From Zeimonas sp046347945 (GTDB taxonomy: Bacteria > Pseudomonadota > Gammaproteobacteria > Burkholderiales > Burkholderiaceae_E): a stretch of DNA of 64,000 nucleotides. The stretch is from contig JAXMFB010000013.1 of assembly GCA_046347945.1 (NCBI GenBank), forward strand, positions 62,001-126,000, written 5' to 3'. The notes beneath the pieces are model-generated. The model saw only the letters and a list, made by a program, of their open reading frames with translations. It did not search any database and was not told where the DNA came from. Made by a program: the position numbers and the translations under genes. Each line of letters starts with the position of its first letter. The first letter of the stretch is position 1. Positions 7,468 to 14,307 of the stretch are shown in pieces.

Positions 7468-8937
7468 TCAGGCCGCGGTGGCCGGCGTGACCGCGTAGTC
7501 GCTGCTGTCGGTCGAGGCGTAGTTGAAGCTCACGTCCTTCCAGGTGTCGAGCGCCGCCTTCAGCGGGCCGCAGTGCGCCGCCGCCTGCTGCAGGATGGCC
7601 GGGCCTTCCTCGAGGAGGTTGCGGCCCTCGTTGCGGGCCTTGACCATCGCTTCGAGCGCGACCCGGTTGGCGACTGCGCCGGCCTGGATGCCCTGCGGGT
7701 GGCCGATCGTGCCGCCGCCGAACTGCAGCACCACGTCGTCGCCGAACAGGTCGATCAGCTGGTGCATCTGGCCCGCGTGGATGCCGCCGGAGGCGACCGG
7801 CATCACCTTGCGCAGGCCGGCCCAGTCCTGGTCGAAGTAGATCCCGCGCGGCAGGTCCATCCGCGTGAAGCTGTCGCGGCAGACGTTGTAGTAGCCCTGT
7901 ACGGTCAGCGGATCGCCTTCGAGCTTGCCGACCGCGGTGCCCGTGTGCAGGTGGTCGACGCCGGCCAGCCGCAGCCACTTGGCGATCACGCGGAAGCTCA
8001 CGCCGTGGCTCTTCTGCCGCGTGTAGGTGCTATGTCCCGCACGGTGCATGTGCAGGATCATGTCGTTCTTGCGCGCCCAGTTCGCCATCGACTGGATCGC
8101 CGTGTAGCCGATCACCAGGTCGATCATGACGATCACCGAGCCGAGCTCCCTGGCGAATTCGGCGCGCTCGTACATGTCCTCCATCGTGGCGGCGGTCACG
8201 TTCAGGTAGCTGCCCTTGACCTCGCCGGTGACCGCGCTCGCCTTGTTGACCGCTTCCATCACGTACAGGAAGCGGTCGCGCCAGTGCATGAACGGCTGCG
8301 AGTTGATGTTCTCGTCGTCCTTCATGAAGTCGAGGCCGCCCTTGAGGCCCTCGTAGACGACGCGGCCGTAGTTGCGGCCCGACAGGCCCAGCTTGGGCTT
8401 GACGGTCGCGCCCAGCAGCGGGCGGCCGTACTTGTCGAGGCGCTCGCGCTCGACCACCAGGCCGGTGGGCGGGCCCTTGAACGTCTTGACGTAGGCCACC
8501 GGCACGCGGATGTCCTCCAGGCGCAACGCCTTCAGCGGCTTGAACCCGAACACGTTGCCGATCAGGCTCGCCGTCATGTTGGCGATCGAGCCTTCCTCGA
8601 ACAGCGCGAGGTCGTAGGCGATCCACGCGTAGTACTGGCCGGGGTTGTTCGGCACCTGCTCGACCCGGTAGGCTTTCGCCCGGTAGCCGTCGCAGGCGGT
8701 CAGCCGGTCGGTCCAGACCACGGTCCAGGTCGCCGTCGACGACTCGCCGGCCACCGCGGCGGCGGCTTCGATCGGGTCGACGCCTTCCTGCGGGGTGATC
8801 CGGAACAGGCAGATCACGTCGGTCTCTTTCGGGACGTAGTCGCCATCCCAGTAGCCCATCTGCCGGTACTTCAGTACGCCGGCTGCATAGCGCTTCTTCG
8901 AATCGGTGATCAGGCCTTCGTCGACGATCTGGTTCAC
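7468..8937 (-). CDS. cbbL: RuBisCO large subunit, form IC (red-type)
   Basis: Fixes CO2 onto ribulose bisphosphate. The 489-residue protein has all catalytic landmarks, so it is a true RuBisCO: KPKLGLSG at 180-187, the carbamylated-Lys segment GLDFMKDDE with K206, D208 and E209, the HRAGH motif, and loop 6 GTAVGKLEG. Overall sequence, the small subunit and CbbX place it in form IC. The start is GTG at 8937, with GGAGAG six bases upstream (GCGGAGAGTGCACC before GTG). It leads the cbbLSXFP operon, divergent from cbbR, and is probably activated by CbbR from the site at 9022-9061. Confidence 0.97.
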   Translation of the reverse strand: MNQIVDEGLITDSKKRYAAGVLKYRQMGYWDGDYVPKETDVICLFRITPQEGVDPIEAAAAVAGESSTATWTVVWTDRLTACDGYRAKAYRVEQVPNNPGQYYAWIAYDLALFEEGSIANMTASLIGNVFGFKPLKALRLEDIRVPVAYVKTFKGPPTGLVVERERLDKYGRPLLGATVKPKLGLSGRNYGRVVYEGLKGGLDFMKDDENINSQPFMHWRDRFLYVMEAVNKASAVTGEVKGSYLNVTAATMEDMYERAEFARELGSVIVMIDLVIGYTAIQSMANWARKNDMILHMHRAGHSTYTRQKSHGVSFRVIAKWLRLAGVDHLHTGTAVGKLEGDPLTVQGYYNVCRDSFTRMDLPRGIYFDQDWAGLRKVMPVASGGIHAGQMHQLIDLFGDDVVLQFGGGTIGHPQGIQAGAVANRVALEAMVKARNEGRNLLEEGPAILQQAAAHCGPLKAALDTWKDVSFNYASTDSSDYAVTPATAA

Positions 8938-8985
8938 GGTGCACTCTCCGCTGGATTCGCCGCCGGCTCGATGCCCGGCAGCGCG

Positions 8986-9014
8986 ATGCAGAAACGATAG
9001 GGTGCTTTGTCAAT
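8986..9014 (-). promoter_or_regulatory. Candidate cbb operon promoter
   Basis: On the minus strand a perfect TTGACA (9014-9009) is followed 17 bases on by a poor -10 (CTGCAT, 8991-8986). A good -35 with a poor -10 is common in activator-dependent cbb promoters. The palindromic CbbR-type site ends eight bases upstream of the -35, and cbbL begins about 48 bases downstream of the -10. Confidence 0.55.
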
Positions 9015-9021
9015 AAGAAAA

Positions 9022-9061
9022 ATTCAGATATTATTTCCTCGAACTTCAGTAATATCTGAAT
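9022..9061. promoter_or_regulatory. Probable CbbR operator: 12-bp perfect inverted repeat
   Basis: ATTCAGATATTA (9022-9033) and TAATATCTGAAT (9050-9061) are perfect inverted copies separated by 16 bases. A third half-site, TTCAG at 9045-9049, forms with the right arm a 16-base inner palindrome TTCAG-N6-CTGAA. This fits LysR-type T-N11-A recognition elements. The tract is strikingly AT-rich against its surroundings. The right arm includes the first two bases of the cbbR ATG (9060-9062), so binding should both activate cbbL and repress cbbR; that is inference from LysR family behaviour. Confidence 0.8.
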
Positions 9062-10001
9062 GAGCAACATCACTTTCCGGCAGCTGAAGGTCTTCGCCGA
9101 GGTGGCGCGCCACCTGAGCTTCGTCCGGGCCGCCGAATCGATGCACCTGACGCCGCCGGCGGTCACGATGCAGGTGAAGGAGCTCGAGGAGCGGGTCGGC
9201 CTGCCCCTCTTCGAGCGCGAGGGCCGCAAGGTGTCGCTCACCACGGCCGGCGAGTACTTCCTCGTCTATGCGCGCCGCGTGATCGCCACGCTGAAGGAAG
9301 CCGACGACGCGATGGCGCGCTTCAAGCGCCTGGAGACCGGCCTGCTCACGATCGGCATGGTCAGCACCGCCAAGTACTTCGTGCCGCACCTGCTTGCGCG
9401 CTTTCGCGAACAGCATCCCGGCGTCGACGTGCGGCTGCGGGTGACGGCGAACCGCGAGCAGCTGGTGCGCCTGCTGCAATCGAGCGAGGTCGACCTCGCC
9501 GTGATGGGGCGCCCGCCGAAGGAAGTCGCGGCGCGCGCCGAGCCGTTCGCCGCGCATCCGCTGGTCTTCGTCTGTCCGCCGGGCCACCCGCTGCTGCGCG
9601 TGGGTCATCCGCCGGTGCAGGCGCTCGCGCCGTACCCGTTCATCGTCCGCGAGCCCGACTCGGGCACGCGCAGCGTGATGGAGGCGTTCTTCAAGGCGCA
9701 GCGCTTCGAGCCGCGGATCACGATGGAGATGTCGAGCAACGAGACGATCAAGCAGGCGGTGATCGCCGGCATGGGGATCAGCTTCCTGTCGCTGCACACG
9801 ATCGGGCTGGAGGTGCGCAGCGGCCTCATGCACGTGCTGGTGGTCGAGGGCACGCCGGTCATGCGAAGCTGGAACGTGGTGCACCTGCTGTCGAAGGTGC
9901 TCTCGCCCGCCGCCGAGGCGTTCCGCTACTTCATCATCGAGGCGGCGGAGGAGTTCCTCGTGGCGCACGACACGCCGCTGTTGAAGGACCTGACGAGCTG
10001 A
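9060..10001 (+). CDS. cbbR: CbbR, LysR-type regulator of the Calvin cycle operon
   Basis: A 313-residue LysR regulator, divergent from cbbL. The N-terminal helix-turn-helix is MSNITFRQLKVFAEVARHLS to about residue 60 (AAESMHLTPPAVTMQVKELE). The effector domain follows, with TIGMVSTAKYFVPHLLARFR near residue 97, as in CbbR proteins that sense metabolites such as ribulose bisphosphate or NADPH. The position immediately across a palindromic intergenic region from RuBisCO makes the assignment secure. The start codon lies inside the presumed operator, and there is little room for a leader, suggesting tight autoregulation. Confidence 0.93.
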   Translation: MSNITFRQLKVFAEVARHLSFVRAAESMHLTPPAVTMQVKELEERVGLPLFEREGRKVSLTTAGEYFLVYARRVIATLKEADDAMARFKRLETGLLTIGMVSTAKYFVPHLLARFREQHPGVDVRLRVTANREQLVRLLQSSEVDLAVMGRPPKEVAARAEPFAAHPLVFVCPPGHPLLRVGHPPVQALAPYPFIVREPDSGTRSVMEAFFKAQRFEPRITMEMSSNETIKQAVIAGMGISFLSLHTIGLEVRSGLMHVLVVEGTPVMRSWNVVHLLSKVLSPAAEAFRYFIIEAAEEFLVAHDTPLLKDLTS

Positions 10002-10014
10002 ACGGGGGAAACCG

Positions 10015-10638
10015 GTGAGCCTGCGCGAGCATTTCGGCCTGATGGCCCGCTACAACGCGTGGATGAACGTCAAGGTCTACGACGCCGCCGCGAAGCTCGA
10101 CGCGCAAGCGCTCGCCGCCGACCGCGGGGCGTTCTTCGGCTCGATCCTGGGCACGCTGAATCACCTCGCGGTTGGCGACATCACGTGGCTCAAGCGTTTC
10201 GCGACGCATCCGGCGGGCTACGCCGCGCTCGACCCGGTACGCCGCATGCCGACGCCGTCGTCGCTCGACCAGCAACTGGCGTCCGACCTCGGCCCGCTGC
10301 GGATGCTACGCCGCGAGCTCGACGCGGCGATCCTCGGCTGGGCCGAGGCGCTGACCGACGCCGACCTGGGGCACGTGCTGGAGTACGCCAACATGAAGGG
10401 GGTCGTCGCGCGCCGGCCGTTCTCGGGCCTGGTCGCGCACTTCTTCAACCACCAGACCCATCACCGCGGCCAGGCGAGCACGTTGCTGCTGCAGGCAGGC
10501 CAGGATGTCGGCGTGACCGACCTGGTGGTGCTGATCCCCGACGAGGCGGCGACCTGGAGGGCGCGGCCCGGGGACGACGTAGCGCGAGGACGCCGAGGCG
10601 ACGAGTCTCGCCGATCCGCCGCGCGGCGGCGGCGGTGA
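10015..10638 (+). CDS. DinB family protein (putative metal-dependent)
   Basis: A 207-residue protein of the DinB/YfiT-like four-helix family. Members coordinate a divalent metal through three His; here they are probably in TLNHLAVGD (about residue 47) and FFNHQTHHRGQ (about residue 143). Some family members act in thiol transfer or stress response, but this one has no defined substrate. It starts with GTG at 10015 after GGGGGAAA, 13 bases behind cbbR and probably on its transcript. The last 30 residues are Arg-rich with no family similarity, suggesting a displaced stop codon. Confidence 0.8.
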   Translation: MSLREHFGLMARYNAWMNVKVYDAAAKLDAQALAADRGAFFGSILGTLNHLAVGDITWLKRFATHPAGYAALDPVRRMPTPSSLDQQLASDLGPLRMLRRELDAAILGWAEALTDADLGHVLEYANMKGVVARRPFSGLVAHFFNHQTHHRGQASTLLLQAGQDVGVTDLVVLIPDEAATWRARPGDDVARGRRGDESRRSAARRRR

Positions 10639-10645
10639 CTTCGCG

Positions 10646-11299
10646 TCAGCCGACGCGCCGGCGCATCCAGCCGAGGCCCACGAGCCCGATACCGAGCAGA
10701 ACCAGCGCGGCGGGCTCGGGCACCGCCGCACGATCGGCGGTCATCTGGATGGAGTATCCGGTGGCGCCGCCGTGGTCTTCGCGCAGGATCTGCAGGTAGT
10801 GCGTGCCGCCGGCGAGCGACGCGATGTCGATTCCGTACTCGCCGGGCGTGGAGCCGCCCGGTGCCATCGCGCCGAACAGGTAGGTGCCGTTGAGCCAGAC
10901 GTAGATGCCGTTGTCGACGCCGAGGTCGATGTGCACGTTGCCCAGCCCGGAACCCGCGTTGATCGCGTAGACGATCGCGGTTTCGGTGTTGATCGCCCAC
11001 GTGGCGGGGATGGCCTGCGGAGCGGCCGACCAGGTGCCGCCGGCAGGCGCCGCAGCGGTGAGCCAGGTGCCCAGGTTGGTCGCGGCGGAGAGGTCCGGCG
11101 CCGGGGCGACTGGCGGCACGGTCGGGTCGCCGCCGGCGACGTTAGCCAGCGGGAATCCCGCCGCCGGGGCAAGGTCGCCGAGGCCGGCGTTGTAGTAGCC
11201 CAGCGTCGACCCGTCGATGACGACGGCCGCCTGCGCGGCACCACAGACGCCCAACGCAAGGCCGGCGATGACGGTGGAGAGCGTGCGCGCAAGGGTCAT
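10646..11299 (-). CDS. PEP-CTERM exported protein
   Basis: A 217-residue secreted protein with a Sec signal peptide (MTLARTLSTVIAGLALGVCG, cleavage after AAQA) and a C-terminal PEP-CTERM sorting signal: VPEPAALVLLGIGLVGLG, then a basic tail RRRVG. In other bacteria exosortase removes this tail and the protein is linked to exopolysaccharide or floc matrix. The middle is Ala/Gly-rich with a beta-type YVWLNGTYLFG segment and no known domain. ATG 11299 was chosen over an upstream in-frame ATG because the signal peptide begins there and GAGGA stands five bases before it. A sigma-54 promoter lies upstream. No exosortase is in the window. Confidence 0.88.
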   Translation of the reverse strand: MTLARTLSTVIAGLALGVCGAAQAAVVIDGSTLGYYNAGLGDLAPAAGFPLANVAGGDPTVPPVAPAPDLSAATNLGTWLTAAAPAGGTWSAAPQAIPATWAINTETAIVYAINAGSGLGNVHIDLGVDNGIYVWLNGTYLFGAMAPGGSTPGEYGIDIASLAGGTHYLQILREDHGGATGYSIQMTADRAAVPEPAALVLLGIGLVGLGWMRRRVG

Positions 11300-11341
11300 G
11301 GGGGTCCTCAAGGGCGGTCGTGTTGTCTGCAAGGGTTGTAA

Positions 11342-11357
11342 GCAATAATTGTGCCAA
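11342..11357 (-). promoter_or_regulatory. Sigma-54 promoter of the PEP-CTERM gene
   Basis: The minus strand reads TTGGCACAATTATTGC. It matches the sigma-54 consensus TGGCAC-N5-TTGC with the exact GG-N10-GC spacing. The predicted start site is near 11331, about 30 bases before the ATG at 11299. RpoN control of PEP-CTERM genes through PrsK/PrsR is known from floc-forming betaproteobacteria. Confidence 0.8.
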
Positions 11358-11408
11358 GAGAATCGACCCCTGCAGATCAACCACTTGCGGCAGCCGGTCG
11401 CTCGAGGG

Positions 11409-11425
11409 TGTAAGAATTTCCGACA
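11409..11425. promoter_or_regulatory. Candidate activator-binding palindrome upstream of the sigma-54 promoter
   Basis: TGTAAGAATTTCCGACA is an imperfect inverted repeat: arms TGTAAGAA and TTCCGACA agree at six of eight positions around a central T. It lies about 50 bases upstream of the -24 element, a usual place for a sigma-54 enhancer-binding protein such as PrsR. Assignment to PrsR is inference. Confidence 0.45.
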
Positions 11426-11547
11426 GCGCCCCCTTCGAGCCGGGCTTGCCGGGATGGGCTGGCGTTGCGCCGGCTCCCCGGGTGACAGGTTGCCGCGCCG
11501 GGGCTATTCTCGCGGCCTCGGCACGAGCGCGCAGTCAGGCACGGCAG

Positions 11548-11790
11548 GTGAAGGCCCGGGATCGATCGGCACGGCGGCACCACGCGGCGCGGCGCAAGGC
11601 GCGCGTCGAGCGCGTGCTCGCCCACCTGCTCGCGGGTTGGCAGGGGCGCCTGCGCTTGCGCGTGAAAGGCGTGCTCGCCGATACCCCGGCTCGTTGCTCG
11701 TGCTGGATGTGCGCCAATCCCCGCCGCATCTTCGGCGAGACGACGGTTCAGGAGCGGCGCCTGTTCGCGACGACGGACGAAGAGTCGTGA
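11548..11790 (+). CDS. Small conserved protein with a CSCWMCANPRR motif
   Basis: An approximately 80-residue, very basic protein starting at GTG 11548. The N-terminal half is Arg/His/Ala-rich and helical (RSARRHHAARRKARVERVL). The C-terminal half holds a compact Cys motif, CSCWMCANPRRIFGETTVQE, which I recognise from short hypothetical proteins in proteobacteria; the C-x-C-x-x-C spacing suggests metal binding. It lies 40 bases before arfB on the same strand. The frame is open further upstream, but that part has no conserved features. Function unknown; its basic charge and position beside a ribosome-rescue factor make RNA or ribosome binding conceivable. Confidence 0.6.
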   Translation: MKARDRSARRHHAARRKARVERVLAHLLAGWQGRLRLRVKGVLADTPARCSCWMCANPRRIFGETTVQERRLFATTDEES

Positions 11791-11830
11791 CGCCCGGCCT
11801 CGCCACGCCGATCCTTCGCGCGCGCTGCCG

Positions 11831-12244
11831 ATGAGCATGCCGGCGCGTTCGACCCGCGTGCGCGTGGACGAGGTGGAGTTCACGGCGATCCGCGCGCAGG
11901 GGGCCGGTGGCCAGAACGTGAACAAGGTCTCGAATGCGGCGCAGATCCGCTTCGTGATCGCAGCCTCGTCGCTGCCGGCGCGGGTGAAGGAGCGCCTGAT
12001 GGAGCTCGACGATCGACGGATCTCGGCCGACGGCGTCGTCGTCATCAAGGCGCAGAGGTTCCGCAGCCTCGAGCGCAATCGCGAGGACGCCATTGCGCGC
12101 CTGCAGGCACTGGTCGATCTCGCGGCGCACCAGCCGCCGACGCGCGTGGCCACGCGCCCGAGCGCGGGCGCCCGCGCCAGGCGCATCGACGAGAAGGTCC
12201 GGCACGGCCAGGTCAAGGCGTTGCGGCGTCGGGTCGTCGACTGA
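11831..12244 (+). CDS. arfB: Alternative ribosome-rescue factor ArfB (peptidyl-tRNA hydrolase)
   Basis: A 137-residue codon-independent release factor that frees ribosomes stalled on truncated mRNA. The catalytic GGQ loop is in IRAQGAGGQNVNKVSNAAQI (residues 21-40, GGQ at 26-28). The fold continues through LMELDDRRISADGVVVIKAQ, and the basic C-terminal tail (ARARRIDEKVRHGQVKALRR) is the part that inserts into the empty mRNA channel in E. coli YaeJ. Length is normal for the family. It follows the small CSCWMC protein by 40 bases. Confidence 0.93.
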   Translation: MSMPARSTRVRVDEVEFTAIRAQGAGGQNVNKVSNAAQIRFVIAASSLPARVKERLMELDDRRISADGVVVIKAQRFRSLERNREDAIARLQALVDLAAHQPPTRVATRPSAGARARRIDEKVRHGQVKALRRRVVD

Positions 12245-12313
12245 CCCGGGGCGCATGTCCGGATGGGTCGCCCCGTCCTCGGCGCGTTCGTCCCGTCCCC
12301 GGCGCCCGCTCCA

Positions 12314-12363
12314 TCCGGCCGCGTTGGTCCGGCCGCGTTCGTCCGGCCGCGTTCGTCCGGCCG
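12314..12363. repeat. 14-bp tandem repeat (about 3.5 copies)
   Basis: The unit TCCGGCCGCGTTCG is repeated from 12314, 12328, 12342 and, partly, 12356; the first copy reads TTGG at its end. It lies in the 196-bp gap between arfB and the next small gene. It shows no coding or regulatory signal beyond high GC. Confidence 0.75.
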
Positions 12364-12440
12364 AGTGGCGCGGCGGGCAAAGACCCGCGACAATGGCGGT
12401 CGGGAAAGCATTCGCACAACCGGCACCGGGAGATCGCAGA

Positions 12441-12623
12441 TTGGCAAAGCCGAATTACGCATTTGCAAAAAGACAGCGCGAGCTCGCCAAGAAGCAGAAG
12501 AAAGAGGAGAAGCTCAAGCGCAAGGCCGAGCAGGGCACGCAAGGCGAGGCGCCCGACGAGCCTGAAGCCGCGGCGGACGACGTCGCGCAAGACCAGCCCA
12601 GGGACGACCAGCCGTCCGCCTGA
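12441..12623 (+). CDS. Small Lys/Glu-rich conserved protein, TTG start
   Basis: A 60-residue highly charged protein beginning MAKPNYAFAKRQRELAKKQK with a TTG start at 12441. GGGAG lies eight bases before the TTG. This N-terminal pattern (xNYxFxKRQRELAKKxKxEEK) is typical of short hypothetical proteins in Burkholderiales. The first 35 residues should be a basic helix or coiled coil; the tail is acidic (PDEPEAAADDVAQDQPRDDQ). Its function is not known. The start is chosen on the shared N-terminus, because the frame runs open upstream through repeat DNA. Confidence 0.65.
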   Translation: MAKPNYAFAKRQRELAKKQKKEEKLKRKAEQGTQGEAPDEPEAAADDVAQDQPRDDQPSA

Positions 12624-12636
12624 GGGGCGGCGGCGC

Positions 12637-13803
12637 CTACAGCTTCGCGAGGCGCTCGAGCGCCAGCTTCAGCGTCTCGTCCGTCTTGGCGAAGCAGAAC
12701 CGCACGACGCGGTTCTCGACCGGCCTTTCGTAGAACGCCGACAGCGGAATTGCGGCCACGCCGATCTCGGACGTCAGCCACCTGGCGAAATCGTTCTCGC
12801 CCAGGTCGGAAATCGCGCTGTAGTCGACCACCTGGAAGTAGGTGCCTTCGCAGGGCAGCAGCCTGAAGCGCGTGGCGGCGAGCCCGGCGCGGAAGAGGTC
12901 GCGCTTGCGCTGGTAGAACGCCGACAGGCCGCGCCACGGCGCCGGATCCTTCATGTACGCCGCCAGCCCGTGCTGCACCGGCGTGTTCACCGAAAAGACG
13001 TTGAACTGGTGCACCTTGCGGAACTCGGCCGTCAGCGGCGCGGGGGCGGCGCAATAGCCGACCTTCCAGCCTGTCACGTGGAAGGTCTTGCCGAACGACG
13101 AGATCACGAACGAGCGCGAGGCGAGCAGCGGGTATCGGCTCACCGACTGGTGCGGCTCGCCGTCGTAGACCATGTGCTCGTAGACCTCGTCGGAGATGAC
13201 GAACAGGTCGTGCGCGGCCACGATCGCCTCGAGCTCGCGCATGTCCGGGTTGCGCAGGATCGTCCCGCTCGGGTTGTGCGGCGAGTTCACCATGATCGCG
13301 CGCGTGCGCGGTGTCACCGCCGCGCGCACGGCGGCCCACGGCACGCGGAAGTCGGCGCCCATCGAGACAGTGACGGCCTTGCCGCCGGCGAGCTCGATGT
13401 TCGGGATGTAGCTGTCGTAGCCGGGTTCGATGACGATCACTTCGTCGCCCGGGCGGACGATCGCCAGCACCGCGGTGAAGATCGCCTGCGTCGCGCCGGC
13501 GGTGATCGTGATCTCGTGGTTCCAGTCGTAGCGGGCCTCGCACGTCGCGGCAATCTTCCCGGCCACTGCGCGGCGCAGTTCGGGTACGCCGGCCATCGGC
13601 GGGTACTGGTTCAGCCTCGCGCGCATGGCATCGGCCACGGCGTCGACCAGACGCGGGTCGCAGTCGAAGTCGGGGAAGCCCTGGCCCAGGTTGACCGCGT
13701 TCTTCTCGACGGCCAGCGCCGACATGACGGTGAAGATCGTCGTGCCCACCTTCGGCAGCCTGGTCTCGATCGGCGGCGGTGAGAAGCTCTGCGGGGCGTT
13801 CAT
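12637..13803 (-). CDS. Methionine aminotransferase-type PLP enzyme (fold type I)
   Basis: A 388-residue class I/II aminotransferase most like YbdL/MtnE-type methionine (or kynurenine/glutamine) aminotransferases. Key parts: GQGFPDFDCDP (about residue 42), QYPPMAGVPELRRAVA, substrate Asn region NSPHNPSG (about 170), DEVYEHMVYDG, and the PLP-binding Lys in SSFGKTFHVTGWKVGYC (about 230). ATG 13803 is preferred to an in-frame upstream ATG at 13827 because homologues begin near MNAPQSFSPP. It converges on the small TTG-start gene, 13 bases apart. The exact amino donor is uncertain. Confidence 0.88.
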   Translation of the reverse strand: MNAPQSFSPPPIETRLPKVGTTIFTVMSALAVEKNAVNLGQGFPDFDCDPRLVDAVADAMRARLNQYPPMAGVPELRRAVAGKIAATCEARYDWNHEITITAGATQAIFTAVLAIVRPGDEVIVIEPGYDSYIPNIELAGGKAVTVSMGADFRVPWAAVRAAVTPRTRAIMVNSPHNPSGTILRNPDMRELEAIVAAHDLFVISDEVYEHMVYDGEPHQSVSRYPLLASRSFVISSFGKTFHVTGWKVGYCAAPAPLTAEFRKVHQFNVFSVNTPVQHGLAAYMKDPAPWRGLSAFYQRKRDLFRAGLAATRFRLLPCEGTYFQVVDYSAISDLGENDFARWLTSEIGVAAIPLSAFYERPVENRVVRFCFAKTDETLKLALERLAKL

Positions 13804-13829
13804 GGCGGCCTGGATCCTCCGGTGCACGA

Positions 13830-14270
13830 TTATAGGTTCGCTGCCTCACCCGACAGCGCGTCCTGCAGCGGCGCCGAGTCGGGTCGGACGATCGACAGCG
13901 CGTGCGAGCGTGCGGCGCGGCGGGCCAGTGCGAGCAGCGCCTTGTCCTTGGTCACCAGCCAGCGCGCGTGCCGGGCCACTGCCAGGTCGACGAACTTCTG
14001 GTCGTCGCGGTCGCGGCAGGCGAGCGCGCAGGCCGACGCGCGCGCGCAGGGCTGCACCCAGCGGTCGTAGGTAGCTTCTGCGGCGGCGCGGGCGCGCGGA
14101 TCCAGGCCGAACAGCGGCCGCGCGATGACGTCGAGCCACTCGGCCCGGGTCTCGTCGGTGCCCAGCACGAGCAGCGCACCGCGCTCGACGCCGCGCACGA
14201 TGGCGGCGACGCCGGGATCCCCGAAGACCAGCCAGTCGAGCCAGACGTTCGTGTCGAGCACCGCTTTCAT
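13830..14270 (-). CDS. PIN-domain protein (putative ribonuclease, VapC-like toxin family)
   Basis: A 146-residue single PIN domain, a Mg-dependent ribonuclease fold. The acidic residues are visible: D6 in MKAVLDTNVWLDWLVFGD, the Asp/Glu pair in TDETRAEWLDV, DRDDQKFVDLA (about residue 96) and VTKDKALLAL. It resembles the PIN proteins annotated as putative toxin components. No antitoxin-sized partner precedes it; the aminotransferase follows 26 bases downstream, and yaaA is divergent upstream. It may be an orphan toxin or a housekeeping nuclease. Confidence 0.82.
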   Translation of the reverse strand: MKAVLDTNVWLDWLVFGDPGVAAIVRGVERGALLVLGTDETRAEWLDVIARPLFGLDPRARAAAEATYDRWVQPCARASACALACRDRDDQKFVDLAVARHARWLVTKDKALLALARRAARSHALSIVRPDSAPLQDALSGEAANL

Positions 14271-14307
14271 GACATGATCGCGGCCTTCACGCACCCGCCG
14301 GCCCCCG

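Noticed and set aside
7468..8937. RuBisCO-like protein (form IV) instead of a true RuBisCO
   Set aside because: The catalytic Lys residues, the carbamylation segment KDDE and loop 6 Lys are all present, and small subunit, activase and phosphoribulokinase genes accompany it.
6919..9000. Very long open frame on the plus strand across the cbb operon
   Set aside because: It is antisense to cbbX, cbbS and cbbL, has an Arg/His/Ala/Val-rich composition without any domain, and is explained by the high GC of the coding strand. Many similar frames exist across the window and were left out.
12314..12363. CRISPR array
   Set aside because: Copies are only 14 bases and directly abut one another without spacers, and there are no cas genes.
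13830..14270. VapBC toxin-antitoxin module
   Set aside because: The PIN protein is clear but no small antitoxin gene lies upstream or downstream; the neighbours are yaaA and an aminotransferase.
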